Of a stretch of 64,000 bases of DNA, positions 13,051 to 22,193 are shown in pieces. The notes under the pieces were generated by a model. That model worked only from the letters and a program-made list of their open reading frames with translations, made no database searches and was not told the origin of the DNA. Each line of letters opens with the position of its first letter. The stretch's first letter is position 1. The stretch comes from Halotalea alkalilenta (lineage in GTDB: Bacteria > Pseudomonadota > Gammaproteobacteria > Pseudomonadales > Halomonadaceae): the NCBI RefSeq assembly GCF_001648175.1, contig NZ_CP015243.1, positions 1 to 64,000 on the forward strand. The letters run 5' to 3'. The position numbers and the translations under genes were made by a program.

Positions 13051-13962
13051 ATGAGCGGGGCTGCAAGCTATCGCGGAAGGTTCGCACCAACCCCGTCAGG
13101 CCCGTTGCACTTTGGCTCTCTGATCGCCGCCCTCGCTAGCTGGCTCGATGCACATGCGGTGGGAGGCGAATGGCTGCTGCGCATCGAGGACATCGATCCT
13201 CCCCGCTGCCCTCGTGGTGCAAGCGAGGACATCCTCCGCCAGTTGGAAGCATTCGGCCTCCACTGGGATGGCGATGTACGCCATCAGAGCCGGCGTAGCG
13301 AAGCCTACCAGCATGCCCTGGAAAAACTCGCCACCCTCGGCCTCGCCTACCCCTGCGGCTGCTCACGCAAGGATTGGCAGGGGTTCGACCACTACCCGGG
13401 CTGGTGCCGGGAAGGCAGCCTGCACCCAGATCGCCCGCAGGCATGGCGCCTTCGCACCGATTCAACGCACCAACCGGTCAAGGTCAGTTGGCAGGACCGC
13501 AGGCTCGGCCGGCAGGAATGGACCCCCGCCGCACTTGGCGACGTAGTGCTCAGACGACGCGATGGATTCTGGGCCTATCAGCTGGCAGTCACGGTCGACG
13601 ATGGCGACCAAGGCATCACCGATGTGGTGCGTGGCTCAGATCTGCTCGACAACACTCCCTGGCAGCTGCTGCTACAGCGCAATCTGGATCTACCGACACC
13701 CAGCTACCTGCACCTCCCATTGGCCCGCGCCGCCAATGGGCAAAAGCTTTCGAAGCAAAACCTCGCCCCAGCGCTGCCCCGTAGCGAGGAGGCCGCGCGG
13801 ACGCTTCTCCATGCGGCGCTGCGCGCACTTGGTCAGCATCCACCCGTCGAGTCGCTCGATGCACCGGTTCAGGAGCAGCTCTGCTGGGCGAAGAGCCATT
13901 GGCGCAGCACCGCGATCGGGCAGGGCGACATCGTTTTCCGACCGGCCCTCGAGTCTCGCTAG
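13051..13962 (+). CDS. gluQ: Glutamyl-Q tRNA(Asp) synthetase
   Basis: Truncated glutamyl-tRNA synthetase paralogue that attaches glutamate to the queuosine base at the wobble position of tRNA-Asp. 303 residues, lacking the anticodon-binding domain. The HIGH-like motif PSGPLHFGS is near residue 15-23, and the zinc-site segment PCGCSRKDW...CR follows. The KMSKS-like motif KLSKQ is also present. The ATG at 13051 is preceded by CAGGGAGCGAAAG and chosen over 12967, which would overlap the dksA stop and the terminator. Confidence 0.94.
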   Translation: MSGAASYRGRFAPTPSGPLHFGSLIAALASWLDAHAVGGEWLLRIEDIDPPRCPRGASEDILRQLEAFGLHWDGDVRHQSRRSEAYQHALEKLATLGLAYPCGCSRKDWQGFDHYPGWCREGSLHPDRPQAWRLRTDSTHQPVKVSWQDRRLGRQEWTPAALGDVVLRRRDGFWAYQLAVTVDDGDQGITDVVRGSDLLDNTPWQLLLQRNLDLPTPSYLHLPLARAANGQKLSKQNLAPALPRSEEAARTLLHAALRALGQHPPVESLDAPVQEQLCWAKSHWRSTAIGQGDIVFRPALESR

Positions 13963-14217
13963 AAACCTATTTCCGCCACCGCGTCGACCATCATGGCGCT
14001 GAGTTCAAGCGATCTTTGGTGGCGCACCCAAGGTCGTATCTCGTCGCGCCAGAAACCTCGCTATGCTCAGCCCCAATCGGCAATGCACCAAAAACGACCG
14101 TTGGCGCACCATTTTTGAACGCAAGCACCAGCAACTTGGCCGAAGGCTGATGAGGCACGGAGTGACGCTCATCCCACCAAAACCATAACCGCATGTTTTA
14201 AATGTAAAAAAAACAAA

Positions 14218-14235
14218 CTGGCACACATCGAGCAT
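14218..14235 (+). promoter_or_regulatory. Sigma-54-like promoter of the CrcZ-like RNA
   Basis: CTGGCAC at the -24 element and GC at the -12 element are separated by the required 10 bases between GG (14220-14221) and GC (14232-14233). The -12 half reads GAGCA rather than TTGCA, so it is one half-site short of consensus. The predicted start, 12 bases on at about 14245, falls exactly at the first A-rich motif. Pseudomonas crcZ is also driven by sigma-54, with CbrB as activator. Confidence 0.65.
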
Positions 14236-14515
14236 TAATATCAGCAAGAAAAACAACAACGCTCGTCAGCGAAGGAATAAAAACAACAACCTTCGCTCAA
14301 GGAGGCAGCGCAACAAAAACAACAAGCGCTCCTCTAGACATCCGATACAGCGATACCGACAAGAACAAGAATCGCTGGATGGAGACGAACGTGCCGACAT
14401 GACAATAACAACGTCGGTCCAGGGAGAGTAATACGCGACGCCGCGAACGAGGCACAACAAAAACAACGCCTCCTGGTCGGCACCCCGGAACAAGAACAAC
14501 TCACCGGGGCAGCCA

Positions 14516-14538
14516 TCTCTTTTCGTTGATCAAAGAGA
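14516..14538 (+). other. Stem-loop within the CrcZ-like RNA
   Basis: TCTCTTT and AAAGAGA pair across a 9-base loop, right after the last A-rich hairpin. There is no T-tract afterwards, so it is not a good terminator. It may mark the end of the A-rich functional section. Confidence 0.5.
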
Positions 14539-14720
14539 GCGTCCGCGTGCATGGAGGATTGTTTTGAATACGGCACGGCGCATTAGCCCGCCACACCAAG
14601 CGTCCGTCGAGCTCACGTATCTCGCGCCTGCAATGCGTATTCAGAGCGATGCGCCATACACGAAGAATTCAAGCGCATCTTTAGCTTCGCTGCTGTCGCC
14701 ATGTGCCACGCAGCATTCCG

Positions 14721-14742
14721 GGGAGGCTTCGGCCTCCCTTTT
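14721..14742 (+). terminator. Rho-independent terminator of the CrcZ-like RNA
   Basis: GGGAGGC, TTCG loop, GCCTCCC, then TTTT. This is a textbook tetraloop terminator. It is the only convincing one between the A-rich hairpins and pcnB, giving an RNA of about 500 nt; the 3' end may be processed. Confidence 0.85.
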
Positions 14743-14818
14743 GCTATTTGAGCGCAAGGCTCGGTAGCCGCTCTTTGCATCCCCGGGTACCTTGGTTACA
14801 CTTACCGGAACCAGCAGA

Positions 14819-14869
14819 ATGTCGATTCTCATTTCGTCCAGCTTCGATCAGGTACCGGTAAACGTTTGA
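14819..14869 (+). CDS. Possible 16-residue leader peptide before pcnB
   Basis: An ATG at 14819 opens a 16-codon frame (MSILISSSFDQVPVNV) whose TGA stop at 14867-14869 overlaps the TTG start of pcnB (14866-14868). Such an overlap could couple pcnB translation to the leader. No clear ribosome binding site is seen before it, so it may be chance. Confidence 0.25.
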   Translation: MSILISSSFDQVPVNV

Positions 14870-16227
14870 AAACCCCAGTCGGCGACCAGGCCTCTCTTTC
14901 CGCTCCTCGCATCCTCCCTCGTGATGAGCACTCCCTCTCTCGAGGCATGCTCAGTGAAAACGCTCTCAAGGTTCTGTACCGCCTCAATAAAGCGGGGTTC
15001 CAGGCGTATCTAGTGGGAGGCTGCGTGCGTGACGGCCTGCTCGGCATCACCCCGAAGGATTTCGACGTTGCCACCGACGCGACGCCTGACGAGGTCAAGG
15101 CGCTGTTCCGCAACGCCATGATCATCGGCCGGCGCTTTCGCATCGTTCATGTCCGTTTCGGCCGGGAGATCATCGAGGTCACCACCTTCCGTGGCCAGCA
15201 TGATGATGAGGATGACGTCAGCCGAGCGCACCGCTCGGCCACGGGCATGCTACTGCGCGACAACGTTTGGGGAAGCATCGATGAGGATGCGCTGCGCCGC
15301 GATTTCACCGTCAATGCGCTCTACTACAGCGTCGCCGATTTCTCGATCTATGACTGGACCGGCGGCATCGACGATCTCGAGCGCCGCCAGCTGAAACTGA
15401 TCGGCGATCCTGAGGTGCGCTATCGGGAGGATCCGGTTCGGATGCTGCGAGCGATACGCTTCGCTGGCAAGCTCGGATTCAAGATCGAGGAACGTACCGC
15501 CGCCCCGATCATCGATCTCGCACCGCTGCTGCTCTCGATCCCCCCCGCGCGGCTGTTCGAAGAAGTGCTCAAGCTGTTTCTCAACGGTGCGGCGCTGGAG
15601 ACCTATCGAGGCCTACGCGAGCATGGACTGTTCGCGATGCTGTTTCCGGTCACGTTCGATGCCTTGAGTGTCATGCCATGGGCCGAGGCGATGATCGAGC
15701 AGGCGCTGATCAACACCGACCAGCGCATTCTCGAGGGTAAACCCGTCACCCCGGCCTTCCTCTATGCTGCGCTGCTGTGGCCGGCTGTAGTGATGGATGC
15801 CAATGCCCTCGAAGAAGAAGGCATGCCAACGGCTCTCGCTCACCAGCAGGCGGCCCAGCAGGTGATCAGCCGCCAGTTGCAACACACCTCGATCCCGAAG
15901 CGCTTCAGCTTCCCGATGCGCGACATCTGGGAGCTCCAGCTGCGTCTGCCGCGGCGCAAGGGCAAGCGCGCCGACCAGGTGATGAGCCATCCGCGCTTCC
16001 GTGCCGGCTACGATTTCCTACTGCTGCGCGAAAACGCTGGAGAACTGGCGGCCGGCCTAGGGGAGTGGTGGACACGCTATCAAACCCTCGAGGACGCCGA
16101 GCGTCGGGTGATGATCAGCCAGATCGTCCACGAGCCCGCGGGCCTCGACGAGCCATTGCCCGAAACTGCATCCAAACCGACGCACTCACGCCGCCGGCCG
16201 CGTCGTCGCCCCCCTCGGGGAGAATGA
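14866..16227 (+). CDS. pcnB: Poly(A) polymerase I
   Basis: Adds 3' poly(A) tails that mark RNAs for decay. 453 residues. The nucleotidyltransferase core has VGGCVRDGLLG (about residues 51-61) and the catalytic DFDVATDA, then the RNA-binding head and a very basic tail (SRRRPRRRPPRG). The TTG start at 14866 is chosen because conserved family residues (PRDEHSLSRG...LSENALKVLYRL) lie before the first internal ATG. It is followed at 4 bases by folK, and the pcnB-folK-panB-panC order is the Pseudomonas one. Confidence 0.94.
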   Translation: MKTPVGDQASLSAPRILPRDEHSLSRGMLSENALKVLYRLNKAGFQAYLVGGCVRDGLLGITPKDFDVATDATPDEVKALFRNAMIIGRRFRIVHVRFGREIIEVTTFRGQHDDEDDVSRAHRSATGMLLRDNVWGSIDEDALRRDFTVNALYYSVADFSIYDWTGGIDDLERRQLKLIGDPEVRYREDPVRMLRAIRFAGKLGFKIEERTAAPIIDLAPLLLSIPPARLFEEVLKLFLNGAALETYRGLREHGLFAMLFPVTFDALSVMPWAEAMIEQALINTDQRILEGKPVTPAFLYAALLWPAVVMDANALEEEGMPTALAHQQAAQQVISRQLQHTSIPKRFSFPMRDIWELQLRLPRRKGKRADQVMSHPRFRAGYDFLLLRENAGELAAGLGEWWTRYQTLEDAERRVMISQIVHEPAGLDEPLPETASKPTHSRRRPRRRPPRGE

Positions 16228-16231
16228 AAGG

Positions 16232-16732
16232 ATGCCCGACGCTGTGCTTGCCCATCGGGCTTTCATCGGTCTGGGCAGCAACCTGGATCTCCCACGAAAG
16301 CGAGTCAGCTCAGCCATCGAGGCACTCGCCTCGCTGCCGCTGTGCAGGCTGGTGAAGGCCTCGCCACTTTACGCCAGCCGGCCGGTGGGCCCGCAGGATC
16401 AGGACGACTTCGTCAATGCGGTGGTGGAGCTGCGTACCGCCTACTCGCCACTGGCGTTGCTCGACCAGTTGCAACGCCTCGAGCAGAGCCAACGTAGGGT
16501 GCGGCTGCATCGCTGGGGCCCACGCACGCTCGATCTCGACCTGCTGCTGTTCGATGATCGTGTGATCGAGCATCCTCGCCTTTGTGTTCCCCATCCAGAA
16601 ATGCTAAATCGTGCCTTCGTATGGGTACCGCTGCTGGACATCTCTCCTGGCCTGCGCCTGCCCGACGACCGTGTACTGAGCGATCTGGTGGATGACTCAC
16701 TACGCGGCTCACTGGTCGAGCTCACGCCCTGA
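16232..16732 (+). CDS. folK: 2-amino-4-hydroxy-6-hydroxymethyldihydropteridine pyrophosphokinase
   Basis: Transfers pyrophosphate from ATP to hydroxymethyldihydropterin in folate synthesis, feeding FolP (encoded at 31922-32812). 166 residues, normal. It has FIGLGSNL near the N-terminus and the signature RWGPRTLDLDLLLFDD with the metal-binding aspartates, followed by PHPEMLNRAFVWVPL. The start follows AAAGG four bases after pcnB, so it is likely cotranscribed and coupled. Confidence 0.96.
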   Translation: MPDAVLAHRAFIGLGSNLDLPRKRVSSAIEALASLPLCRLVKASPLYASRPVGPQDQDDFVNAVVELRTAYSPLALLDQLQRLEQSQRRVRLHRWGPRTLDLDLLLFDDRVIEHPRLCVPHPEMLNRAFVWVPLLDISPGLRLPDDRVLSDLVDDSLRGSLVELTP

Positions 16733-16771
16733 GCCGACGCTTCCTCAACGATCTCCAACGAGAGCCTTGCC

Positions 16772-17563
16772 ATGCCCGCCGTCACTCTCTCGACCCTCAC
16801 AGGTCGCCGTGAGTCCAACACGCCCTTCAGTTGCCTGACTGCCTACGACGCCACCTTCGCGCGTCTGGCCAGCGACGCCGGCGTCGAGGTACTGCTGATC
16901 GGCGACTCCCTTGGCATGGTGCTTCAAGGACACTCGAGCACTCTGCCGGTCACCATCACCGACATCGCCTATCACACGGCCTGCGTCGCCCGGGCAGGAG
17001 TCGACAGCCTGATCATGGCGGATTTGCCGTTCATGGCCGATGTCAGCATCGAACGGCTGCTCGACAATGCGGGAATCCTGATGCGCGCGGGCGCGCAGAT
17101 GGTCAAGATCGAAGGAGAGGCTTGGCTCGCCGAAGGCGTCGAAGCGCTCAGCCGACGCGGCGTACCGGTCTGCGTACACTTGGGATTGACCCCCCAGCAT
17201 GTCAATGCGCTGGGCGGTTACCGTATCCAAGGTCGCGATCCGGAGAGCGCGCAGCGAATCATCGACGATGCCCTGACGCTGGAGCAGGCCGGCGCCGCGG
17301 TCGTGCTGCTCGAATGCGTGCCGAGCGATCTTGCCCTCGAAGTACGCGACGCACTGGCAGTACCCGTGATCGGTATTGGCGCAGGCCCTGATGTCGACGG
17401 GCAGATCCTGGTCATGCACGATATGCTCGGCGCCTCGCTCGGGCGCGTGCCACGCTTCGTGAAGAATTTCCTGATCGGCGAAGCATCGATCCAGGAGGCA
17501 TTCGCGGCTTACCACGAAGCGGTGGTGAACCGGGAGTTCCCCGCCGAAGAACACTGCTTCTGA
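16772..17563 (+). CDS. panB: 3-methyl-2-oxobutanoate hydroxymethyltransferase
   Basis: First committed step of pantothenate synthesis: 5,10-methylene-THF plus ketoisovalerate gives ketopantoate. 263-residue TIM barrel with [11 protein letters not shown], the metal-site [34 protein letters not shown] and [17 protein letters not shown] motifs, all intact. It uses the folate product of the upstream folK pathway. panC follows after 41 bases. panD is not in the window. Confidence 0.97.
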   Translation: MPAVTLSTLTGRRESNTPFSCLTAYDATFARLASDAGVEVLLIGDSLGMVLQGHSSTLPVTITDIAYHTACVARAGVDSLIMADLPFMADVSIERLLDNAGILMRAGAQMVKIEGEAWLAEGVEALSRRGVPVCVHLGLTPQHVNALGGYRIQGRDPESAQRIIDDALTLEQAGAAVVLLECVPSDLALEVRDALAVPVIGIGAGPDVDGQILVMHDMLGASLGRVPRFVKNFLIGEASIQEAFAAYHEAVVNREFPAEEHCF

Positions 17564-17604
17564 GTTCCTGGCGCACGCTCGGTACCGCTGGAGGGCACCC
17601 CATC

Positions 17605-18453
17605 ATGCAGACATTCCATACCATCGCTGCGCTACGCCAAGCGCTCACCAAGGCTCGCGCAGCTGGCGTGCGTATCGCGCTGGTGCCGACGATGGGCAAT
17701 CTCCACCAGGGCCACCTGGCTCTGGTGGAAGAGGCGCGACGTCGCGCCGATCTGGTCGTGGCGTCGATCTTCGTCAACCCGATCCAGTTCGGTCCAAGCG
17801 AAGATTTCGCGCGCTATCCTCGCACTCTGGACGACGATCGGGCGCAGCTCGAGTCGACAGGCTGCGATGTGCTCTTCGCACCCGATGTCGACACGCTTTA
17901 TCCCAATGGGTTGGACGGATTGACCCAGGTGCGGGTGCCCAAAGTTTCGCAAGGACTTTGCGCCGCCACGCGCCCAGGGCATTTCGACGGCGTGGCGACA
18001 GTAGTCAGCTTGCTGTTCCACATCGTCGGCCCCGATGTCGCTCTGTTCGGCAACAAGGACTACCAGCAGCTCGCAGTGATTCGCAAGCTAGTCGCGGATC
18101 TGCACTTCCCGATCGAGATCGTCGACGTACCGACCGTTCGCGACGCCGACGGGCTGGCACTCTCTTCACGCAATGGCTATCTCGATCGAGAGCAGCGAGA
18201 ACGCGCACCCTTGCTGGCTCGCAGCCTGCGCAGCATCGCCGAACGCCTGGCCCAGGGCATCCCGGCAGCCCAGGCCCTAGCGCAGGGGCGTGACACTCTC
18301 GAGGCTCAAGGCTTCGTGATCGACTACCTGGAGCTGCGCGCGCCCGATCTCGCGCCGCTCGACGGCGACGCTCGCCAAGCGATTCTGCTGGCCGCTGCCT
18401 ATCTCGGTACGACCAGGCTGCTCGACAATCTTGCGGTCACTCTCCCGGGCTGA
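17605..18453 (+). CDS. panC: Pantothenate synthetase (pantoate-beta-alanine ligase)
   Basis: Joins pantoate and beta-alanine with ATP. 282 residues with the nucleotide-binding PTMGNLHQGHLAL (HxGH), FVNPIQFGPSEDF, the pantoate-binding region LFGNKDYQQL and the KMSKS-like LSSRNGYL. The ATG at 17605 follows GGAGGGCACC. Last gene of the pcnB-folK-panBC group; it ends 16 bases before the convergent MFS gene. Confidence 0.97.
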   Translation: MQTFHTIAALRQALTKARAAGVRIALVPTMGNLHQGHLALVEEARRRADLVVASIFVNPIQFGPSEDFARYPRTLDDDRAQLESTGCDVLFAPDVDTLYPNGLDGLTQVRVPKVSQGLCAATRPGHFDGVATVVSLLFHIVGPDVALFGNKDYQQLAVIRKLVADLHFPIEIVDVPTVRDADGLALSSRNGYLDREQRERAPLLARSLRSIAERLAQGIPAAQALAQGRDTLEAQGFVIDYLELRAPDLAPLDGDARQAILLAAAYLGTTRLLDNLAVTLPG

Positions 18454-18469
18454 ACCCTCGGCTCTGCGA

Positions 18470-19765
18470 TCAGCCGGCTTCGACGAAGCGATCGCGCCCG
18501 GCATTGAATCCGCACAGCAGTGCCAGCAAGCCGATGGCGAGAATCAGCCCGGCCACCTCAAACCAGTCGCCGCGCAGGTCGTGCAGCAGCCCCACCCCCA
18601 GGGTGCCGAAAGAAGCGAGCGAGTAGCCGACTCCCTGAGCCATGCCGGAGAGCGCGCCCGCGCTCTGGGCATTGCGGGTTCTCAGCACCAGCAGCGCAAG
18701 CGCGAGACTGAACGTTCCGCCCTGGCCAAGCCCCAGCAGCACGATCCAGAGCCACAGGGTAGAGACAGGCATCAACAGGATGCAGAGCAGCGGAACGACG
18801 CTCAGGGCGAGGAACAGCGCGATCACACCGCTCTGGTGACGAAACCTGGCAGCGATGAACGGCCCGCCCAGCGCGGTGACGAGCTGCAAAAGCACCGATA
18901 CGGACATCATCAGTCCGGCCTCGAGCGCGCCGAGCCCACGCGCCATCAGCATGGTCGGCAGCCAGCCGAAGACGATGTAGGCAAGCGAGGACTGCAGGCC
19001 CATGTAGAGGGTGACCTGCCAGGCAAGCATCGAACGCCAGGGCGCTCGCACACGTCGACGCTCCGACTTCGGTTCGTGCTTCGCGCGCCGAAGCTGAGGA
19101 ATCCAGATCAGCGCGGCCGCCAGGGCCAACAGCGCCCAGCAGGAGAGCCCTAGCCGCCAGCTGCCACCGAATGCCTCGGCCAGCGGCACACTGGCACCTG
19201 CAGCGAGGGCCGCGCCGCTGCACAGCGCCATGGTGTAGATCCCGGTCAACAGGCTTGCATGGTGCGGATAGTGACGCTTGACCACGCTCGGTAGCAGCAC
19301 CCCGGCCACGCCGATTCCCGCCCCCGCCATGACCGTGCCGAGCAGCAGTCCGGCAATGCCGAAGACACCACGCAGCGCAACGCCGGCGGCAAGCACCAGC
19401 AAAGCGAGCAGAATCGTTCTGGCGCTACCGTAGCGGTGGGACAAACGCGGGGCGAGAAAGGCGAAGGCGCCGAGGCAGAATACCGGCAGGAAGGTCACCA
19501 CTCCCGCGAAGCTTGCACTGAGGCCAAGCTCACTGCTTACCTGGCCGAGCAGTGGCGCAAGGCTTGAGAGCGCTGGACGCAGGTTGAGCGCAACCAGTAC
19601 CAGCCCGACCAGCAGCGGAAGATGATGCGAGAGGAAGGCACCCGCCGACTCACCGGGGAGATCGCGCCTGGATGGCTGCGCGCAGGCGTAGGACGGTTCC
19701 GCGCCCTTGGTCGACGACGGTGCTGCACCGGCAGTGGAAAGAGGAGTAGTCGTTGGCGAGGGCAC
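18470..19765 (-). CDS. MFS transporter, CynX/NimT family
   Basis: 431-residue inner-membrane protein with about 12 hydrophobic helices after a 45-residue polar N-terminal tail. The first helix LVALNLRPALSSLAPLL matches the CynX (cyanate) / NimT (2-nitroimidazole) branch of the major facilitator superfamily. The substrate is unknown. The start is GTG at 19765 preceded by AAGGCG; a later start would remove the unusual tail. It is convergent with panC and appears monocistronic. Confidence 0.85.
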   Translation of the reverse strand: MPSPTTTPLSTAGAAPSSTKGAEPSYACAQPSRRDLPGESAGAFLSHHLPLLVGLVLVALNLRPALSSLAPLLGQVSSELGLSASFAGVVTFLPVFCLGAFAFLAPRLSHRYGSARTILLALLVLAAGVALRGVFGIAGLLLGTVMAGAGIGVAGVLLPSVVKRHYPHHASLLTGIYTMALCSGAALAAGASVPLAEAFGGSWRLGLSCWALLALAAALIWIPQLRRAKHEPKSERRRVRAPWRSMLAWQVTLYMGLQSSLAYIVFGWLPTMLMARGLGALEAGLMMSVSVLLQLVTALGGPFIAARFRHQSGVIALFLALSVVPLLCILLMPVSTLWLWIVLLGLGQGGTFSLALALLVLRTRNAQSAGALSGMAQGVGYSLASFGTLGVGLLHDLRGDWFEVAGLILAIGLLALLCGFNAGRDRFVEAG

Positions 19766-19856
19766 GAGCAGGCGCCTTGTAAAGTCTTGGGCCAGCGAGT
19801 CTACCCGCAGCGGGAATCAGATTGAACCGTTCGGACAAGTCCATCGGTCCAATGTG

Positions 19857-19894
19857 CGAGAGCCCCGCATGGCTACTGCCATGCGGGGCTCTCG
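19857..19894. terminator. Strong hairpin after pnp
   Basis: A perfect 17-bp inverted repeat (19857-19873 with 19878-19894) with a 4-base centre, 40 bases past the pnp stop. There is no good T-tract on either strand, so it may act as an RNA-stabilising end or a terminator needing help. Confidence 0.65.
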
Positions 19895-19933
19895 TTGAAT
19901 CGTCCGGCGCGGCGGTCAGGCCGCGACCGGCGA

Positions 19934-22057
19934 TTACTCTCCTTCGCCGAGGCCCGCCTCGAACGCTGCCTTCTCGGCCGGTTCGATCTCCTTGATCGAC
20001 AGCTTGACGCGTCCGCGATTGTCGACGTCGAGCACCTTGACGGTGACCATATCGCCCTCGTTGAGGAAATCGCGCACGTCGTTGACGCGCTCAGGCACGA
20101 TCTGCGAGATGTGCACCAGGCCGTCGGTACCCGGCATGAAGTTGACGAACGCGCCGAAGTCGGCGATCCGCACTACCTTGCCGCGGTACAGCTTGTTGAT
20201 CTCCGCTTCGGCGGTGATCGCCAGCACGGTATCGACCGCTTTCTTCGAGCCTTCCTTGGTATCGGCATAGATCCGCACCGTACCATCGTCCTGGATGTCG
20301 ATCGAGGCACCGGTGTCTTCGCAGATCTGGCGGATGGTCGCGCCACCCTTGCCGATCACGTCGCGAATCTTGTCGGTGTCGATCTTGATCAGCACCATCG
20401 AGGGCGCGTGGTCAGCGACCTCCGAACGGCTCTCGCTGATCACCCGGTTCATCTGCTCGAGGATGCTCTGACGTGCTTCGAACGCTTGGTTCAGTGCACG
20501 CTCCATGATCTCCTCGTTGATCCCCTCGATCTTGATGTCCATCTGCAGTGCGGTGACACCGTTGACCGAGCCTGCGACCTTGAAGTCCATGTCACCGAGG
20601 TGATCCTCGTCACCGAGGATGTCGGTGAGCACCGCGAAGCGATCGCCATCCTTGACCAGGCCCATGGCGATACCCGCAACCGGCGCCTTGAGCGGCACGC
20701 CTGCGTCCATCAGGGCAAGCGAAGAGCCGCACACCGATGCCATCGAGCTCGAGCCGTTGGACTCAGTGATCTCGGAGACCACGCGAATCGAGTAGGGGAA
20801 GTCGTCGCCGTTCGGCACCATCGCCTGAACGCCGCGCTTGGCCAACCGTCCGTGCCCGATCTCGCGACGCTTCGGCGAGCCGAAGAAGCCAGCCTCGCCG
20901 ACGCTGTAGGGAGGAAAGTTATAGTGGAACATGAAACGCTCGTGGCGCTCGCCCTCGAGGCCCTCGATCAGCTGCGCTTCGCGCAGGGTACCGAGAGTCG
21001 CGGCGACGATAGCCTGGGTCTCGCCACGGGTGAACAGCGCCGAGCCGTGAGCGCGCGGCAGCACCCCGACCTGGATCGACAGGGGACGCACGGTCTTGTG
21101 ATCACGGCCATCGATGCGCGGCTCGCCCGCCAGGACCCGCTCGCGAACGATGCGTTTCTCGAGCGAAGCGAAGGCACCAACCACCGCGTCGGCCTCGAAT
21201 TCGCCAGTACCGGCCAGAAGTTCGATCGCCTGTGACTTGAGCGCGGCGAGCGCGTCCTGGCGGGCCATCTTGTCGGTCACCCGGTAAGCTTCACCGATGC
21301 CCGCTTCGAAGCCGACGGCAACCGCCTGCTTGAGCGCGACGTTTTCGACCGCTGGCTGCCAGTCCCACTTCGGCTTGCTGCCTTCCAGGGCGAATGCCTT
21401 GATCGCCTCGATCGCGACCTGCATTTCCTGGTGGGCGAAGAGCACTGCGCCGAGCATTTCGTCTTCGGTCAGCTCTTTGGCTTCCGACTCGACCATCAGC
21501 ACCGCTTTATCCGTGCCGGCGACGACCATGTCGAGCTCGGAGCTCGCCAGTTCCGCCTGGCTCGGGTTGAGGAAGTAGCCGCGATCCTCATTGAAGGCCA
21601 CGCGCGCGGCGCCAATCGGGCCGGCGAAAGGCACGCCGCTGATCGCGAGCGCAGCGGAGGTGCCAAGCATCGCCGCGATGTCGGGATCATGCTGCTTGTC
21701 GGCTGACATCACCGTGCAGATCACCTGCACTTCGTTCATGAACCCTTTGGGGAACAGCGGACGAATCGGCCGATCGATCAAACGTGAGGTCAGCGTTTCC
21801 TTCTCGGTCGGACGCCCTTCGCGCTTGAAGAACCCGCCGGGAATCTTGCCGACCGCGTAGGTCTTTTCCTGGTAGTGAACGGAGAGGGGGAAGAAGTCCT
21901 GGCCCGGCTTGACGTCTTTGCGAGCGACTGCGGTGCAGAGGACTACGGTGTTGTCGATGGTGACCAGCACGCTGCCAGTAGCTTGACGGGCGACGCGGCC
22001 AGTCTCCAGCGTGACGGTCTGACCGCCGTACTGGAAGGTCTTGGTGACGGGATTCAC
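19934..22057 (-). CDS. pnp: Polyribonucleotide nucleotidyltransferase (PNPase)
   Basis: 3'-5' phosphorolytic exoribonuclease of the degradosome; it also acts with Hfq. 707 residues: two RNase PH domains (about 1-210 and 310-545), KH domain ([17 protein letters not shown], about 555-615) and S1 domain ([20 protein letters not shown], about 620-690). The start is GTG at 22057 after AAGGAA. It lies downstream of rpsO with a terminator between, as in E. coli, where RNase III cleaves the leader. Confidence 0.97.
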   Translation of the reverse strand: MNPVTKTFQYGGQTVTLETGRVARQATGSVLVTIDNTVVLCTAVARKDVKPGQDFFPLSVHYQEKTYAVGKIPGGFFKREGRPTEKETLTSRLIDRPIRPLFPKGFMNEVQVICTVMSADKQHDPDIAAMLGTSAALAISGVPFAGPIGAARVAFNEDRGYFLNPSQAELASSELDMVVAGTDKAVLMVESEAKELTEDEMLGAVLFAHQEMQVAIEAIKAFALEGSKPKWDWQPAVENVALKQAVAVGFEAGIGEAYRVTDKMARQDALAALKSQAIELLAGTGEFEADAVVGAFASLEKRIVRERVLAGEPRIDGRDHKTVRPLSIQVGVLPRAHGSALFTRGETQAIVAATLGTLREAQLIEGLEGERHERFMFHYNFPPYSVGEAGFFGSPKRREIGHGRLAKRGVQAMVPNGDDFPYSIRVVSEITESNGSSSMASVCGSSLALMDAGVPLKAPVAGIAMGLVKDGDRFAVLTDILGDEDHLGDMDFKVAGSVNGVTALQMDIKIEGINEEIMERALNQAFEARQSILEQMNRVISESRSEVADHAPSMVLIKIDTDKIRDVIGKGGATIRQICEDTGASIDIQDDGTVRIYADTKEGSKKAVDTVLAITAEAEINKLYRGKVVRIADFGAFVNFMPGTDGLVHISQIVPERVNDVRDFLNEGDMVTVKVLDVDNRGRVKLSIKEIEPAEKAAFEAGLGEGE

Positions 22058-22193
22058 TCTGAATTCCTTCGAATGTTATACGATCGTGTACGCTTTCTAT
22101 GCGCTCAGGTCGCCATCTTAGAGCCTTCGGCCTGCACTGTCACTGCGCCCTCGGGCGCACCATGAGTGCCATTACCTGGGACGCATCGAGGCG

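Larger units (their letters stand above)
14245..14742 (+). ncRNA. crcZ: CrcZ-like Hfq/Crc-sequestering small RNA
   Basis: Starts at a predicted sigma-54 transcription start and ends at a terminator. It carries an A-rich leader (14245-14260) and then hairpins whose loops are A-rich: 14269-14296, 14302-14334, 14339-14381, 14394-14417, 14449-14472 and 14483-14509. Typical loops are AATAAAAACAACAA, AACAAAAACAACAA and AACAAGAACAAC. These fit the A-R-N repeats bound by the distal face of Hfq, helped by Crc. In Pseudomonas, CrcZ titrates Hfq/Crc to relieve carbon catabolite repression and lies between cbrB and pcnB; here it lies between gluQ and pcnB. The identity rests on motifs and synteny; expression, 3' end and binding are inferred. 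Confidence 0.82.
13963..14865 (+). other. Non-coding stretch holding a CrcZ-like RNA; cbrA and cbrB absent
   Basis: About 900 bases without a supportable protein gene between gluQ and pcnB. The first 250 bases contain a direct repeat TGGCGCACC (14020-14028 and 14102-14110) and an inverted repeat GATGAG/CTCATC (14149-14154 and 14168-14173). The middle holds the sigma-54-like promoter and the RNA with A-rich loops. The end holds a terminator and a possible 16-codon leader frame before pcnB. In Pseudomonas the cbrA-cbrB two-component genes occupy the start of this interval. Confidence 0.8.

Noticed and set aside
14281..14500. A CRISPR array, because of evenly spaced A-rich repeats
   Set aside because: The repeats are short, differ in sequence and lie in loops of distinct stems; no constant repeat of CRISPR length and no cas genes.
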